NCBI GenBank assembly: GCA_036677145.1
Contig: JAKFFF010000101.1
Span: 124,001 to 188,000, forward strand
Direction: 5' to 3'
DNA from: CADEED01 sp036677145
GTDB lineage: Bacteria; Pseudomonadota; Gammaproteobacteria; Steroidobacterales; Steroidobacteraceae
DNA length: 64,000 bases
Below, piece after piece: positions 25,503 through 35,725 of the stretch. A program made the translations under genes and the position numbers. Under the pieces are notes generated by a model. The model saw nothing but the letters and a program-made list of their open reading frames with translations, did no database searches and was not told the origin of the DNA. The stretch's first letter is position 1, and each line of letters begins with the position of its first letter.

Positions 25503-25548
25503 GTTCCAGTAGCGAAAATTCCGCTCGTGAGTACCATAGCGCCCCCTC

Positions 25549-26874
25549 ATGAGCCGCCGCCAGCCAAAAGTCGGATTCGTCAGTCTCGGGTGCCCTAAGG
25601 CATTGGTGGACTCGGAACGCATCATCACGCAACTGCGCGCCGAGGGTTACCAGGTCGCGCCCGACTACGACACCGCCGACGTGGTCGTCGTGAACACCTG
25701 CGGATTCATCGACTCCGCGGTCGACGAATCGCTCGACGCGATCGGCGAGGCGCTCGAGCACAACGGCAAGGTCATCGTCACGGGTTGCCTGGGCGCGCGT
25801 CCCGAACGCATCCTCGAGCGGCATCCGAAAGTGCTCAAGGTGACCGGCCCGCACGCGTATGAAGAAGTGGTCGGCGCCGTGCACGAGCACCTGCCGCCGA
25901 AACACGATCCGTTCGTGGATCTCGTGCCGCCGCAGGGCATCCGCCTCACGCCGCGTCACTATGCGTACCTGAAGATCTCCGAGGGCTGCAACAACAAGTG
26001 CAGCTTCTGCATCATCCCGTCGATGCGCGGACTGCTAGTTAGCCGCGGGATCGACGACGTGTTGCGCGAGGGAGAAAAACTCGCGCGCGCCGGCGTGCGG
26101 GAACTGCTGGTGATCTCGCAGGACACCTCGGCGTACGGCGTGGACGTCCGCTACCGCGCAGGCGAATGGCGCGGGAAGAAATACGAAACACGTTTCCTCG
26201 ACCTCGCGCGCGGACTGGGCGAGCTCGGAATCTGGGTGCGCATGCACTACGTGTATCCCTATCCGCACGTCGATGACGTCATCCCGTTGATGGCCGAGCG
26301 CAAGGTGCTGCCCTACCTGGACATTCCGTTCCAGCACGGCAGCCCCACGGTGCTCAAGCGCATGCGCCGCCCCGGCCAGGTCGAGAAGACACTGTCGCGT
26401 ATCAAGGCCTGGCGCGAGGTCTGTCCGGATCTCACGATCCGCTCGACGTTCATCGTCGGGTTCCCCGGGGAGACCGAGAGCGAATTCGAAGAGTTGTTAG
26501 CCTGGCTCGACGAGGCGCAACTCGACCGCGTCGGCGCGTTCAAGTATTCGCCGGTGGAAGGCGCGGCCGCGAATGACGTGGCGCCGCACGTGCCGCCGGA
26601 TATCCAGGAAGAACGCCTCGCGCGTTTCATGGAAAAGTCCGCGCGGATTTCCGCGGCGAAACTCGCGGCGAAAGTGGGCAAGCGCATGCGCGTGCTGGTC
26701 GATGCGATCGACGGCAACACCGCCATCGCGCGCAGCGAGGGCGATGCGCCGGAGATCGATGGAACGGTGCGCGTGGCGCGCGGCGGCAAACTACCCATCG
26801 GCGAATTCGCCGAGGTCGAGATCACGGCCTCGGGCGATCACGATCTCGAGGCCAAGGTCGTTCGCGCGAATTGA
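25549..26874 (+). CDS. rimO: ribosomal protein S12 methylthiotransferase RimO
   Basis: 441 residues. The UPF0004 domain carries cysteines C15 (SLGCPKALVDSE), C51 (NTCGFID) and C80 (VTGCLGA), binding one 4Fe-4S cluster. The radical-SAM motif is CNNKCSFC (C147, C151, C154), followed by IIPSMRG. A C-terminal TRAM domain is present. It adds a methylthio group to the conserved aspartate of ribosomal protein S12, using SAM. Motifs distinguish it from MiaB (SLGCPKALVDSE and the RimO-type PSMRG). Confidence 0.96.
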   Translation: MSRRQPKVGFVSLGCPKALVDSERIITQLRAEGYQVAPDYDTADVVVVNTCGFIDSAVDESLDAIGEALEHNGKVIVTGCLGARPERILERHPKVLKVTGPHAYEEVVGAVHEHLPPKHDPFVDLVPPQGIRLTPRHYAYLKISEGCNNKCSFCIIPSMRGLLVSRGIDDVLREGEKLARAGVRELLVISQDTSAYGVDVRYRAGEWRGKKYETRFLDLARGLGELGIWVRMHYVYPYPHVDDVIPLMAERKVLPYLDIPFQHGSPTVLKRMRRPGQVEKTLSRIKAWREVCPDLTIRSTFIVGFPGETESEFEELLAWLDEAQLDRVGAFKYSPVEGAAANDVAPHVPPDIQEERLARFMEKSARISAAKLAAKVGKRMRVLVDAIDGNTAIARSEGDAPEIDGTVRVARGGKLPIGEFAEVEITASGDHDLEAKVVRAN

Positions 26875-26936
26875 GCGGACTCGCCGGGTTATCCCCGCGG
26901 CGCGCTCACAGAGGACACTCGAAAGTTGCCGGCAAT

Positions 26937-26963
26937 AAAAAAGGGGGCTGCATTGCAGCCCCC
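26937..26963 (-). terminator. intrinsic terminator of the xylanase gene
   Basis: On the minus strand GGGGGCTG and CAGCCCCC pair around a 5-base loop and are followed by TTTTTT (plus strand AAAAAA at 26937-26942). It lies 27 bases beyond the xylanase stop. The plus-strand reading lacks a T-run, so it serves the minus strand. Confidence 0.9.
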
Positions 26964-26989
26964 TCGTTCGTCAGCTTCGCAATTGCGCG

Positions 26990-29539
26990 TCAGGGCGCCG
27001 TAACAGATACATCGTCAACGAACACATCCGAGCCGGGCGAAGTGCCTTCGAGGAAGATGGCCACGTCCGTCGGCGTGCAATCGGCGGGAATCGCGAGATT
27101 GCCCTGCAGCTGCGTCCAGGTGTTAGGCGCCACGGCCGTGTTGTTCTGCAGCCAGGGATACGAGTCTCCACTGGAGCAGCCGAGCTTCGAGGCCAGGCGC
27201 ACCGTGTCATTGGCCGCGCCGGTGTGGAACACCCAGGCGCTCACGGCATACGTGGTGCCGGCCGCAACGCGGCTGGTCAGGCCGTACACGGCGAATTGCG
27301 CGTCGTTCGGCCGCGCCGTGGCACGCAGGCTCTGCGCGCCATTACGGTGCTGCAGATCGCTGGCGCTCAGGGCCGAGCCATTCCAGGCGCTCCAGCCGGC
27401 GATGCCCGACTCGAAACCGCCGTCGTTCACCAGGTTGTTGTTGGGCGGAACAACGCGCACGTCGTCCAGGTACACGTCGATGCCGGTGTCCGTGCCCTCG
27501 AAGTAGATAGCCACGTCCACCAGGTCGCAGTCCGGGATCACGAGATTGCCGCCGAGCTGCGTCCAGGTGTTCGGCGTCACCGCGCCATTGTTCTGCAGCC
27601 ACGGATAGGTGTTGTGTCCGGATGGCGTCGTCGCCGCCGTGCACTCCACCTTGGCCGCCAGCCGCCCGGTCGTGCTCGCCGCACCCGTGTGCAGCAGCCA
27701 GGCGCTCACCGCGTACGTGGTGTTGCGCTGGACCAGGCTGGTCAGGCTGTAGGCCGCGAACCCGCCGGTGCCCGTGCGCCCGGTCGACTTCAGGCTCTGG
27801 CTGGCCGTGCGAGCCTGCTCGGTGCTGGCGCTGATCGTGCCATTGCCCCAGTTGCTCCAGCCGGCGATGCCGCCTTCGAAGCCGCCATCGGTCAGCAGGT
27901 TCGCGTCGGACGGCGGAATCGGTTTGCCGAAGCGCACGCTCGCGAGGTTTGCCACGCCCGGGCCGCCATTGAAGCGGATGTACACATCGTGGGTGCCGGC
28001 GATGGACGCCAGCGCTGCTTCGACGGTGGACGAGCTGCCCCAGCCCGCCGTCGGCGGCAGGTCGACCGTCACCACCGGCTCGTTGTCGAGACTGTCGAGG
28101 TGCACGGAGATGCTGCCCGGCGAGGTGTTGCCCTTGGCGTACTCCACCCACACGGTGTCCCAGTTCGCGCGGAACTCGACGCCCTTGAACTTGATCCAGT
28201 CGCCGTCGTCCGTGTACGCGATCACGCCGCCGGAAACCACGCCGAAACCTTCGTCGTGATTCACGGCGGTCAGCGTCAGGCCGTTCTGGTTGCCGCGCCA
28301 GCCCGGATGCACGTACTCGGGCACGGTGCAGTCATCGCCGCCGCCGTCGATGTAACACTGCAGCCAGTCCATCGCCGGACGCGTCGTGCCGTCGGTGCGG
28401 ATCAGGTAGCCGTCGGTGCGCCAGATGCTGCCCTGCAGGTGACCCCAATGCGTCACGCCGGCGACGCCCGGGTGATCCCAGAAGATCGGGAACAGCGTGC
28501 TCATCACGTTGGCGTGGTCCGCATCGTTCGCCAGGTTCAGATCGAACTCGGAGATGTAGATAGGCAATCCGGTATCGGCCAGCCGCTGCAGGTTGGCCGC
28601 GAGCACGTCGGGATTGGCGCGCTCGTAGAAGTGCGCCTGCTCACCGATGCCGTCGATGAGTTTGCGCTCCTTGAGCACGTTGATGATGTTGAGGTAGTTG
28701 GTGGTGAGGCCATCCTCGATGATCACGTTGAACTCGTTGAGGATGAGCTTCGACTTCGGGAAGTGCTTGCGCGCCAGCTCGAAGGATTTCACCACCCAGT
28801 CGAAACCGGTGGCGCCGGAACCACCCAGCGCCTCGCGATACGGCGGCGGCGCATTGAGCGGCTCGTTGAGCACCTCGACGTACCTGAGCTTCGGATATCG
28901 CTTGGCAACCGCGGCCATCCACTCCTCGATTTCCTCGAGCTGTTCGGCCGGGGGAAGCGCGGCGATCCAGCCGGGCTGCTGCTGGCCCCACAGCAACGTG
29001 TGGAATTTGAATACCAGGTTGTTGGCGAGCGCGGTCTGATAGGCCGTGTCCAGGTCGGTCCAGGTCATGACGTCGCGTGTGGCCTCGACGCTGCCCCACT
29101 TGCCGGCGTTCTCCGGAGTGATCTGGTTGAAGTAGGTCAGCAGGTGCGTGTAGTCCTCGGGGCCGCCGGGCGCCGTGCCGAAGAACTTCACCTGGTTCAC
29201 TTTCACCGTGATCTTGTCGGGCTCGCTGGGTGCGCCGTAGTTGTCGGTGACGACCAGCTCGAACTCGAGCGGCGTCTGGATTTCGACTTCCGGCGCCGTG
29301 AACTTGAGAGTCTTGGTCTTGGCGCCGCTCAGCTTCACGCTGGGCCCGGAGACCTGTTTCCACAGGTAGCTTTCGATCTTTCCGTCGGTGTCGGTGCCCT
29401 TGCCTTGCAAGGTCACGGCGGCGCCTTCGGTCACCTCCACATCAGGGCCGGCATCGGCCGTGGGGTAGTAAGGATACAAACAGCCAGCCGCGAGCAGGAG
29501 CGGCACCGCCAGCAAGGCGATGCGAATTTTGCGATTCAT
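26990..29539 (-). CDS. GH10 endo-1,4-beta-xylanase lipoprotein with carbohydrate-binding modules
   Basis: 849 residues. The signal peptide ends in the lipobox LLAAGC, so it is a lipoprotein, probably on the cell surface or outer membrane. A PKD/cadherin-like beta domain (about 30-115; DADAGPDVEV-type start and DGKIESYLWKQVSGP) precedes the GH10 barrel, which has the acid/base glutamate in VLNEPL (about 226) and the nucleophile in YISEFDLN (about 331). A CBM6-like module (YTDDGDWIKFKGVEF ... VYIRFNGGPG) and two tandem CBM4/9-like modules, each starting LLTDGGFEGGIAGW or LVNDGGFESGIAGW, complete it. It cuts xylan chains. The strong SD is AGGGGGA; a terminator follows. Confidence 0.9.
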   Translation of the reverse strand: MNRKIRIALLAVPLLLAAGCLYPYYPTADAGPDVEVTEGAAVTLQGKGTDTDGKIESYLWKQVSGPSVKLSGAKTKTLKFTAPEVEIQTPLEFELVVTDNYGAPSEPDKITVKVNQVKFFGTAPGGPEDYTHLLTYFNQITPENAGKWGSVEATRDVMTWTDLDTAYQTALANNLVFKFHTLLWGQQQPGWIAALPPAEQLEEIEEWMAAVAKRYPKLRYVEVLNEPLNAPPPYREALGGSGATGFDWVVKSFELARKHFPKSKLILNEFNVIIEDGLTTNYLNIINVLKERKLIDGIGEQAHFYERANPDVLAANLQRLADTGLPIYISEFDLNLANDADHANVMSTLFPIFWDHPGVAGVTHWGHLQGSIWRTDGYLIRTDGTTRPAMDWLQCYIDGGGDDCTVPEYVHPGWRGNQNGLTLTAVNHDEGFGVVSGGVIAYTDDGDWIKFKGVEFRANWDTVWVEYAKGNTSPGSISVHLDSLDNEPVVTVDLPPTAGWGSSSTVEAALASIAGTHDVYIRFNGGPGVANLASVRFGKPIPPSDANLLTDGGFEGGIAGWSNWGNGTISASTEQARTASQSLKSTGRTGTGGFAAYSLTSLVQRNTTYAVSAWLLHTGAASTTGRLAAKVECTAATTPSGHNTYPWLQNNGAVTPNTWTQLGGNLVIPDCDLVDVAIYFEGTDTGIDVYLDDVRVVPPNNNLVNDGGFESGIAGWSAWNGSALSASDLQHRNGAQSLRATARPNDAQFAVYGLTSRVAAGTTYAVSAWVFHTGAANDTVRLASKLGCSSGDSYPWLQNNTAVAPNTWTQLQGNLAIPADCTPTDVAIFLEGTSPGSDVFVDDVSVTAP

Positions 29540-29599
29540 CGGTTTTCCCCCTTCGAATGGACTCGTCTATGCGAGATTCTCCGCACTTTCCTTGTATCA

Positions 29600-29615
29600 G
29601 AACCGGATGCGGTTC
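29600..29615. promoter_or_regulatory. possible operator palindrome upstream of xylanase
   Basis: GAACCG and CGGTTC are inverted around GATG, 61-76 bases before the xylanase ATG. The position suits a repressor or activator site for a substrate-induced gene, but arms of 6 bases can occur by chance, and no regulator gene is nearby. Confidence 0.3.
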
Positions 29616-29780
29616 AGCCAGAACAATGCGGTGGGGCTTCGGCGAATACGTAGAAGTGAAGTCGCGAACGCGGGGGAACGGGAAACGGGCGTCAAACTAC
29701 TGGCCGGTCTTCCCAATGGAATCTGTCCTACAGCCGCCGGTTGCGTTGCGCAATCCGGCGCTCGCGGGCGTCGCTCGCGC

Positions 29781-30038
29781 TCAGTTCCGCGAGGTGCGCG
29801 GTTCCGCCGGCTCCGGTGGCTCGGAGTCGTCGTCGCCGGGCTTCAGGTCCGGATACTCGCGCGTCACACGGTCGATGATTTCCGTGTCGTAAGCGTTGAT
29901 CACCCTGGCAACCGCGCGCTTGTAGCCCGCGAACTCCTCGGCCGAGATCGCCGCTTCAACGGGGTCCAGCGATGAGATGAGCTGGTCGACGTGTGCGTTG
30001 ACCAGCTCGACGATCTGTTCGGCCAGCTTGCGGTCCAT
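29781..30038 (-). CDS. conserved hypothetical helical protein
   Basis: 85 residues, predicted mostly helical (MDRKLAEQIVELVNAHVDQLISSL, AEEFAGYKRAVARVINAYDTEIIDRV) with an acidic, proline-rich C-terminus (GDDDSEPPEPAEP). No membrane segment or cysteine. The family is not recognised. It lies between the xylanase and glmS genes on the same strand; 42 bases containing a small palindrome separate it from the glmS stop. Confidence 0.65.
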   Translation of the reverse strand: MDRKLAEQIVELVNAHVDQLISSLDPVEAAISAEEFAGYKRAVARVINAYDTEIIDRVTREYPDLKPGDDDSEPPEPAEPRTSRN

Positions 30039-30052
30039 CAGGCGCGTCCCCT

Positions 30053-30077
30053 TTTCCTAGGAAACAGTGAATGTCCC
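30053..30077. repeat. short palindrome with GTCCCC ends
   Basis: TTTCCTAGGAAA (30053-30064) is a perfect 12-base palindrome, flanked on the left by GCGTCCCC and on the right by GAATGTCCCC. It fills the gap after glmS. The GTCCCC ends recall REP-type elements; alternatively it helps end glmS transcription. Confidence 0.4.
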
Positions 30078-30079
30078 CA

Positions 30080-31915
<1,836 letters not shown>

Positions 31916-32060
31916 TTGACGGGGTCCAGGATTTGGGGGGGCGCTAGTTTGCCTGAGGTGCGCCCCGGAGAGCAGCGGCAAACCGGCTCTGGGCGGCACT
32001 TCTGGTACGCCGCTCACACACGCCCGTGGGGCGGGACTTTAAGTATTGAAAATCAACACC

Positions 32061-32663
32061 TTACGGAACGTCCGGGCTGACATGGGCGCGGAAGGCGGGG
32101 CGCACGGAGAGCCGCTGGTAATAACCACGGACGGCATCGAGTTGCGGGCGGTCGATGGGCGAGTGGAACCAGCGGTGCACCGACAACCCGAGGACCACGT
32201 CGGCCAGAGAGAAGAACTCGCCGGTGACGAACTGGCCGCCCTGCCGGAAGTGCTCGTCGAGCATGCCGATGTGCCGGTTCCAATTCGCGACGCTGGCGGC
32301 GATCGCGGCCGGGTCCGTGTGTTCGGAACTGCGCCGCACCAGGGCCAGGAAAGCGTAGCGCCACGCGTCGTTGAGCTCCGTGGCCTGCCAGTCCATCCAC
32401 TGATCCACGTGCCCGCGTTGCCGCGGGTCGTCGGGCAGTAACGTCGCGCGGGGTTGCCTGGCCGCCAGGTAGCGGCAGATGGCGTTCGACTCCCACATCA
32501 CGAAGTCGCCGTCCTGGATCACCGGCACCAGCGCGTTCGGATTGCGCGCCAGCAGTTGCGGGTCCGACTCGACGTGCTCGAAGGGAAGATCGAGCTCGGC
32601 GCAGGTCCACAACACCTTGCGCACGTTGATGGAAGCCGTCCTGCCCAGGATGCGAATTGACAT
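32061..32663 (-). CDS. glutathione S-transferase family protein
   Basis: 200 residues. Thioredoxin-like N-terminal domain (SIRILGRTASINVRKVLWTCAEL, with GlnPro-type LVPVIQDGDFVMWESNAICRYL, the ESNAI glutathione-binding turn) and an all-helical C-terminal domain (ADVVLGLSVHRWFHSPIDRP). Length is typical for theta/beta-like bacterial GSTs. It conjugates or reduces with glutathione in the cytoplasm; substrate unknown. It starts 9 bases after the DUF2845 gene stop, in the same orientation. A TAGTTAG heptamer spans the junction. Confidence 0.88.
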   Translation of the reverse strand: MSIRILGRTASINVRKVLWTCAELDLPFEHVESDPQLLARNPNALVPVIQDGDFVMWESNAICRYLAARQPRATLLPDDPRQRGHVDQWMDWQATELNDAWRYAFLALVRRSSEHTDPAAIAASVANWNRHIGMLDEHFRQGGQFVTGEFFSLADVVLGLSVHRWFHSPIDRPQLDAVRGYYQRLSVRPAFRAHVSPDVP

Positions 32664-32672
32664 GCGAGCTAA

Positions 32673-32993
32673 CTACCTTTTCCTGTCGATCGAGCGGATC
32701 TTCCCGTCGACGATGGTGACGACCATGGGCGCCGCCCGCGTGCCGCGATCGTAGGTCCAGGTTTCGGTGACGGTCTCGCCGTTCTTGACCATGAGGCCGT
32801 ACTGGTTGCGCACCAGGATGTCCTCGGTCTTGCTCGTCTGCGAAGTCGGCGGGCCGCATTTCTTCGCCAGGTCATCGACGGTCAAGTCGCTCGATACGAC
32901 CCACTGTCCGCAGCGGAAGGTTTCATCGGCCTGCGCCCATGACGTGAACGTCGCGAGCAATGCGGCCAGGACATGGGTGTGCCGGAGATGCAT
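32673..32993 (-). CDS. DUF2845 periplasmic protein
   Basis: 106 residues. Signal peptide about 1-22 (ending WAQA), then a DUF2845 domain: FRCGQWVVSSDLTVDDLAKKCGPPTS with two cysteines likely disulphide-bonded, and a terminal VVTIVDGKIRSIDRKR. The fold resembles small outer-membrane-assembly lipoproteins of the SmpA/OmlA type. No Shine-Dalgarno sequence is visible; a TAACAT box sits exactly 6 bases before the ATG, suggesting a leaderless mRNA. Function unknown. Confidence 0.8.
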   Translation of the reverse strand: MHLRHTHVLAALLATFTSWAQADETFRCGQWVVSSDLTVDDLAKKCGPPTSQTSKTEDILVRNQYGLMVKNGETVTETWTYDRGTRAAPMVVTIVDGKIRSIDRKR

Positions 32994-32999
32994 CGAGGA

Positions 33000-33005
33000 A
33001 TGTTA
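33000..33005 (-). promoter_or_regulatory. -10 box 6 bases before the DUF2845 start
   Basis: The minus strand reads TAACAT here, then six bases, then ATG. Transcription would begin at or next to the A of the start codon. No SD and no clear -35 box. Confidence 0.4.
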
Positions 33006-33182
33006 GCACCCGGGAGTGTGGACCGGCCTCCCGGCCGCGGGTGCGAGTCCGCTGACAAGGCTACCCGCGGCTTGCTCGCCATCGCGGCTCGCTGGGGAAG
33101 CCATCGCCTTCGCCACCCTTTTCCGCGCACGGACAGTTGCGCAGGAAGGACGACGCGGTCCCGTCCATCTGCCGCATGCTAG

Positions 33183-33569
33183 CTACTCAAGTTGCGCGCC
33201 TCTTTCGAGCAGCAGGGCTCGAAGCTGTGACCGGTGGCAGCGTTGCTCGTTCTCGCAGTAACAACCCATCGAAAAACTGGCGTCCCGCGACAGCGCGGCG
33301 AGCACATCGAGCGACTGACTCGGCGCGGAGCCCGACATCTCCGCGCGGTATTTCTTCATGAAGGCGGCCCATTGTTTGTCCGTCTTCGCGGCCTGGCCGA
33401 GCTTCATGAGCCCGGCGCTGGGCGCGAGCACGGGGAACCAGACGTCGTACCAATCGAGCCGCGAGAAATCCGTCTTGGGCACGCCGCGCGGGGGACGGCG
33501 CACGGTGCCGAGTCGGACACCCTCGCCGCTGGCGCGGGCGGTGCCGAGACGGACGATACGAATGCTCAT
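33183..33569 (-). CDS. DUF488 family protein
   Basis: 128 residues. The DUF488 pattern is clear: IRIVRLGTARASGEGVRLGTVRRPPRGV at the start, FSRLDWYDVWFPVLAPS, the KYRAEM helix, and the C-terminal SMGCYCENEQRCHRSQLRALL with clustered cysteines and histidine. The biochemical role is unknown. The ATG overlaps the stop of the tandem GNAT gene by four bases, so the two are coupled. Confidence 0.85.
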   Translation of the reverse strand: MSIRIVRLGTARASGEGVRLGTVRRPPRGVPKTDFSRLDWYDVWFPVLAPSAGLMKLGQAAKTDKQWAAFMKKYRAEMSGSAPSQSLDVLAALSRDASFSMGCYCENEQRCHRSQLRALLLERGAQLE

Positions 33570-34579
33570 CGGTGCTTCTCCATGAAGACGAGCGTGATGC
33601 CGGGTGACAGCGCCTGCTCGCGGCTGCGCCGATATCCCAATCGCTCATAGAGCCGAATGTTGCCTTCGCTGCGGCTGCCGGTGAACAGTTCAAAGCGGCG
33701 TATTTGCGCAGATTCTCGCGTGAGCCGCGCTTCGATCGCGTTCATGAGGCGCGTGCCGATGCCGCTGCCCTGCAGCCGCGGCGGTACGATGAGCCGGCCG
33801 ATGTGGCCGACCTCTTCGGCAACACGTGCGCGCACGGAGCCCGCGAGCGCGCCATCGAGCATCGCTTTCAGCACGACCGTGTTCTCGATGTCGGCGCGCA
33901 TCGAGTCGAGTGTCTGCACCAGCGGCGGCAGCGAATCATCGTCGTAGAGCCGCGCCTCGGACTGGTACGCGAGCTTCTGCAGATCGAGTATCGCAGCCGC
34001 ATCCGCGCCGGCGGCGCGTTCGATCGCAAGCGGTGCGCTCACCACCTTGCTCATCGGCACGAATTCGATCGTGAGGCCGTCACCAACCGGCCAGTGCACG
34101 TGCGCGCCGCCGACATAGCCGCGTGCGGCATACATGCGCACCCCCGGGAGCGTGCCCATGAGCTCGAAGCGGCTGAAGCCATGCACCATGGCTTCGCGTT
34201 CGCAACGTTCGAGGATCGCGCTGCCGAAACCGCGCCGCGCGAATCGGGGGTGGATGAAGAACGCGCGGATCTTCGCGGCATCGGTCGCCGGATCGAGCTC
34301 GGCGGCATCGCGATCGGCGCGCGCATCGCCGCCGAACAACGTGCGGCGCCGGCTCCAGCCGCCGCAGCCCGCGATCCGGCCCTCCGTCTCGATCAGAAAA
34401 TATGTGCCGTCGCGCAACAGCTGCGTGTCCACGCCAAAGGCGCCGCGCAACGCACCTTCGATCTGCGCGGCCGTGTAGTCCGGCGGACCGAGCTCACGCG
34501 CCGAGAGCGCGATCAGTTCCCGCAACGCGGGAACGTCCGCGAGCGTCGCCCGGCGCAGCGTGTAACCGGCCCCGTGCAC
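33566..34579 (-). CDS. tandem GNAT acetyltransferase
   Basis: 337 residues holding two GNAT folds in one chain. The first (about 5-175) has IRAFFIHPRFARRGFGSAIL, the Q/R-x-x-G-x-G/A acetyl-CoA motif; the second (about 185-337) has IGRLIVPPRLQGSGIGTRLMNAIE and the FELFTGSRSEGNIRLYERLGY C-terminal motif. Both acetyl-CoA loops look intact, so both halves may be active. The acceptor is unknown. It ends in an ATGA overlap with the DUF488 gene. Confidence 0.88.
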   Translation of the reverse strand: MHGAGYTLRRATLADVPALRELIALSARELGPPDYTAAQIEGALRGAFGVDTQLLRDGTYFLIETEGRIAGCGGWSRRRTLFGGDARADRDAAELDPATDAAKIRAFFIHPRFARRGFGSAILERCEREAMVHGFSRFELMGTLPGVRMYAARGYVGGAHVHWPVGDGLTIEFVPMSKVVSAPLAIERAAGADAAAILDLQKLAYQSEARLYDDDSLPPLVQTLDSMRADIENTVVLKAMLDGALAGSVRARVAEEVGHIGRLIVPPRLQGSGIGTRLMNAIEARLTRESAQIRRFELFTGSRSEGNIRLYERLGYRRSREQALSPGITLVFMEKHR

Positions 34580-34585
34580 GCCAGA

Positions 34586-35053
34586 CTAACTACTGACCGG
34601 AAGAAAGAACTCGCAGGCGAACACGCCGGACTTCGGATCCAGCAGCGTGCCGCGCGGATAGTGCTCGAACGGCAGGCGAGTGGCGTCGATGGCCGGCGCC
34701 TTGCCCGCGAGGCATTCGGCAACGAAGGCGCCCCACGCCGCGCCGATCCCGGCCCCGGTGCCCTTGAACGTGGTGACGGCATATTTCCCGCCATCGATGA
34801 TTTTCGTTTCGGCGTCGGGCAGCGACATACCTGCGGGCAATTCCACGCACGCGTCGTAGCGGCACCTGTCTGGCGGTGTGTTCATCGAATCATCGAGCGG
34901 GACGCCGTAACGCGGACAATCCACCATGCCATGCTCGGCGAGCCACGGCGCCACCGTCGCGCGCCAGAATTTTCCCAGCGCCTCACCATATGGCCCCGTG
35001 TATCTGAGATACGCCACACGCACCGGCCGGCGATCGACGATGGCTATTTTCAT
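34586..35053 (-). CDS. GyrI-like effector-binding domain protein
   Basis: 155 residues. It matches the AraC-effector-binding/GyrI fold: VDRRPVRVAYLRYTGPYGEALGKFW at the start, RYDACVELP in the middle and YPRGTLLDPKSGVFACEFFLPV at the end. There is no DNA-binding domain, so it is a stand-alone small-molecule binding protein. Such proteins bind drugs or, in SbmC/GyrI, protect DNA gyrase. A TAAACT box sits 6 bases before the ATG and no SD is visible. Confidence 0.83.
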   Translation of the reverse strand: MKIAIVDRRPVRVAYLRYTGPYGEALGKFWRATVAPWLAEHGMVDCPRYGVPLDDSMNTPPDRCRYDACVELPAGMSLPDAETKIIDGGKYAVTTFKGTGAGIGAAWGAFVAECLAGKAPAIDATRLPFEHYPRGTLLDPKSGVFACEFFLPVSS

Positions 35054-35059
35054 CGCACG

Positions 35060-35065
35060 AGTTTA
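35060..35065 (-). promoter_or_regulatory. -10 box 6 bases before the GyrI-like start
   Basis: TAAACT on the minus strand, six bases, then ATG. Same spacing as several other genes of this window, implying a leaderless transcript. No clear -35 box. Confidence 0.4.
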
Positions 35066-35151
35066 GTGGCCGTTGCTCGGCGGATGCCAGCGGCTTCCAT
35101 CGCGCCCGCATTCGGGACGGCGTGGCCCGTCGACGCATCGTTTCCGTGCGC

Positions 35152-35664
35152 TCAACCCAGCGGCAGAGTTTCCATCGTCTGCCAGCGTCCGCTCGAATTC
35201 TCGATGAGCATGACCTCACCGCAACGTGCGATGACTCCAGCAGCCGGCAGCGCGATGCGCAGTTCGATCTCGATCGAGCACAGCAGCTCTTCGTCACCAT
35301 GCGCCACCGTCACGTGCGGGACCACGGTGTCGAACTTGCCTTCGAAGGGTGGATAGTCCGGATACGCCGCGAAAATCCCGTTCGTGAGCGCGCTGAACGG
35401 AGCATCGGGCTCCGGCTCGAGGTACAAGGCGACCGGAAAGCGCCGGGTTTTCACCATTCGATACGAGAAACTCGGCACCGCGCGCACGATCTCGCGCAGG
35501 CGCGTGATCACCTCGCCAGTCACTTCGGCGGGCGGCATGAATGGGTACAGCACCGTCACGTGCGCCGGCACATTGCGCCGCGCCGACGGGTCGTATCGCT
35601 CCCGGAAGCGCGCGATGTATGCCTCGATTTCCGGGATGCTGCAGATCAGCGCGGTTTCAGGCAA
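35152..35664 (-). CDS. 2'-5' RNA ligase family (2H phosphoesterase) protein
   Basis: 170 residues. Two HxT motifs define the family: PAHVTVLYPF (about 34) and VPHVTVAHG (about 117). Together they form the 2H active site that acts on 2',3'-cyclic or 2'-5' phosphodiesters. Length is typical. Cytoplasmic; the natural substrate in bacteria is mostly unknown. It stands alone, about 60 bases from the DinB-like gene. Confidence 0.85.
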   Translation of the reverse strand: MPETALICSIPEIEAYIARFRERYDPSARRNVPAHVTVLYPFMPPAEVTGEVITRLREIVRAVPSFSYRMVKTRRFPVALYLEPEPDAPFSALTNGIFAAYPDYPPFEGKFDTVVPHVTVAHGDEELLCSIEIELRIALPAAGVIARCGEVMLIENSSGRWQTMETLPLG

Positions 35665-35725
35665 CGCTTCTCCCGCAGCCCTCGGGCTTTGACCAGCTCA
35701 CGGGACGGCGCTGCGCATACACGCT

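Noticed and set aside
27224..29653. 809-codon plus-strand frame opposite the xylanase
   Set aside because: The product is a low-complexity Arg/Val/His-rich sequence with no domain, while the minus strand encodes clear GH10 and CBM motifs and ends in a terminator.
31916..32060. glmS ribozyme upstream of glmS
   Set aside because: The 145-base leader shows no conserved ribozyme core, and that element belongs to Gram-positive bacteria.
33010..33034. CCGGGAG/CTCCCGG hairpin upstream of the DUF2845 gene
   Set aside because: A 7-base GC stem in GC-rich DNA is easily due to chance; no T-run and no conserved position.
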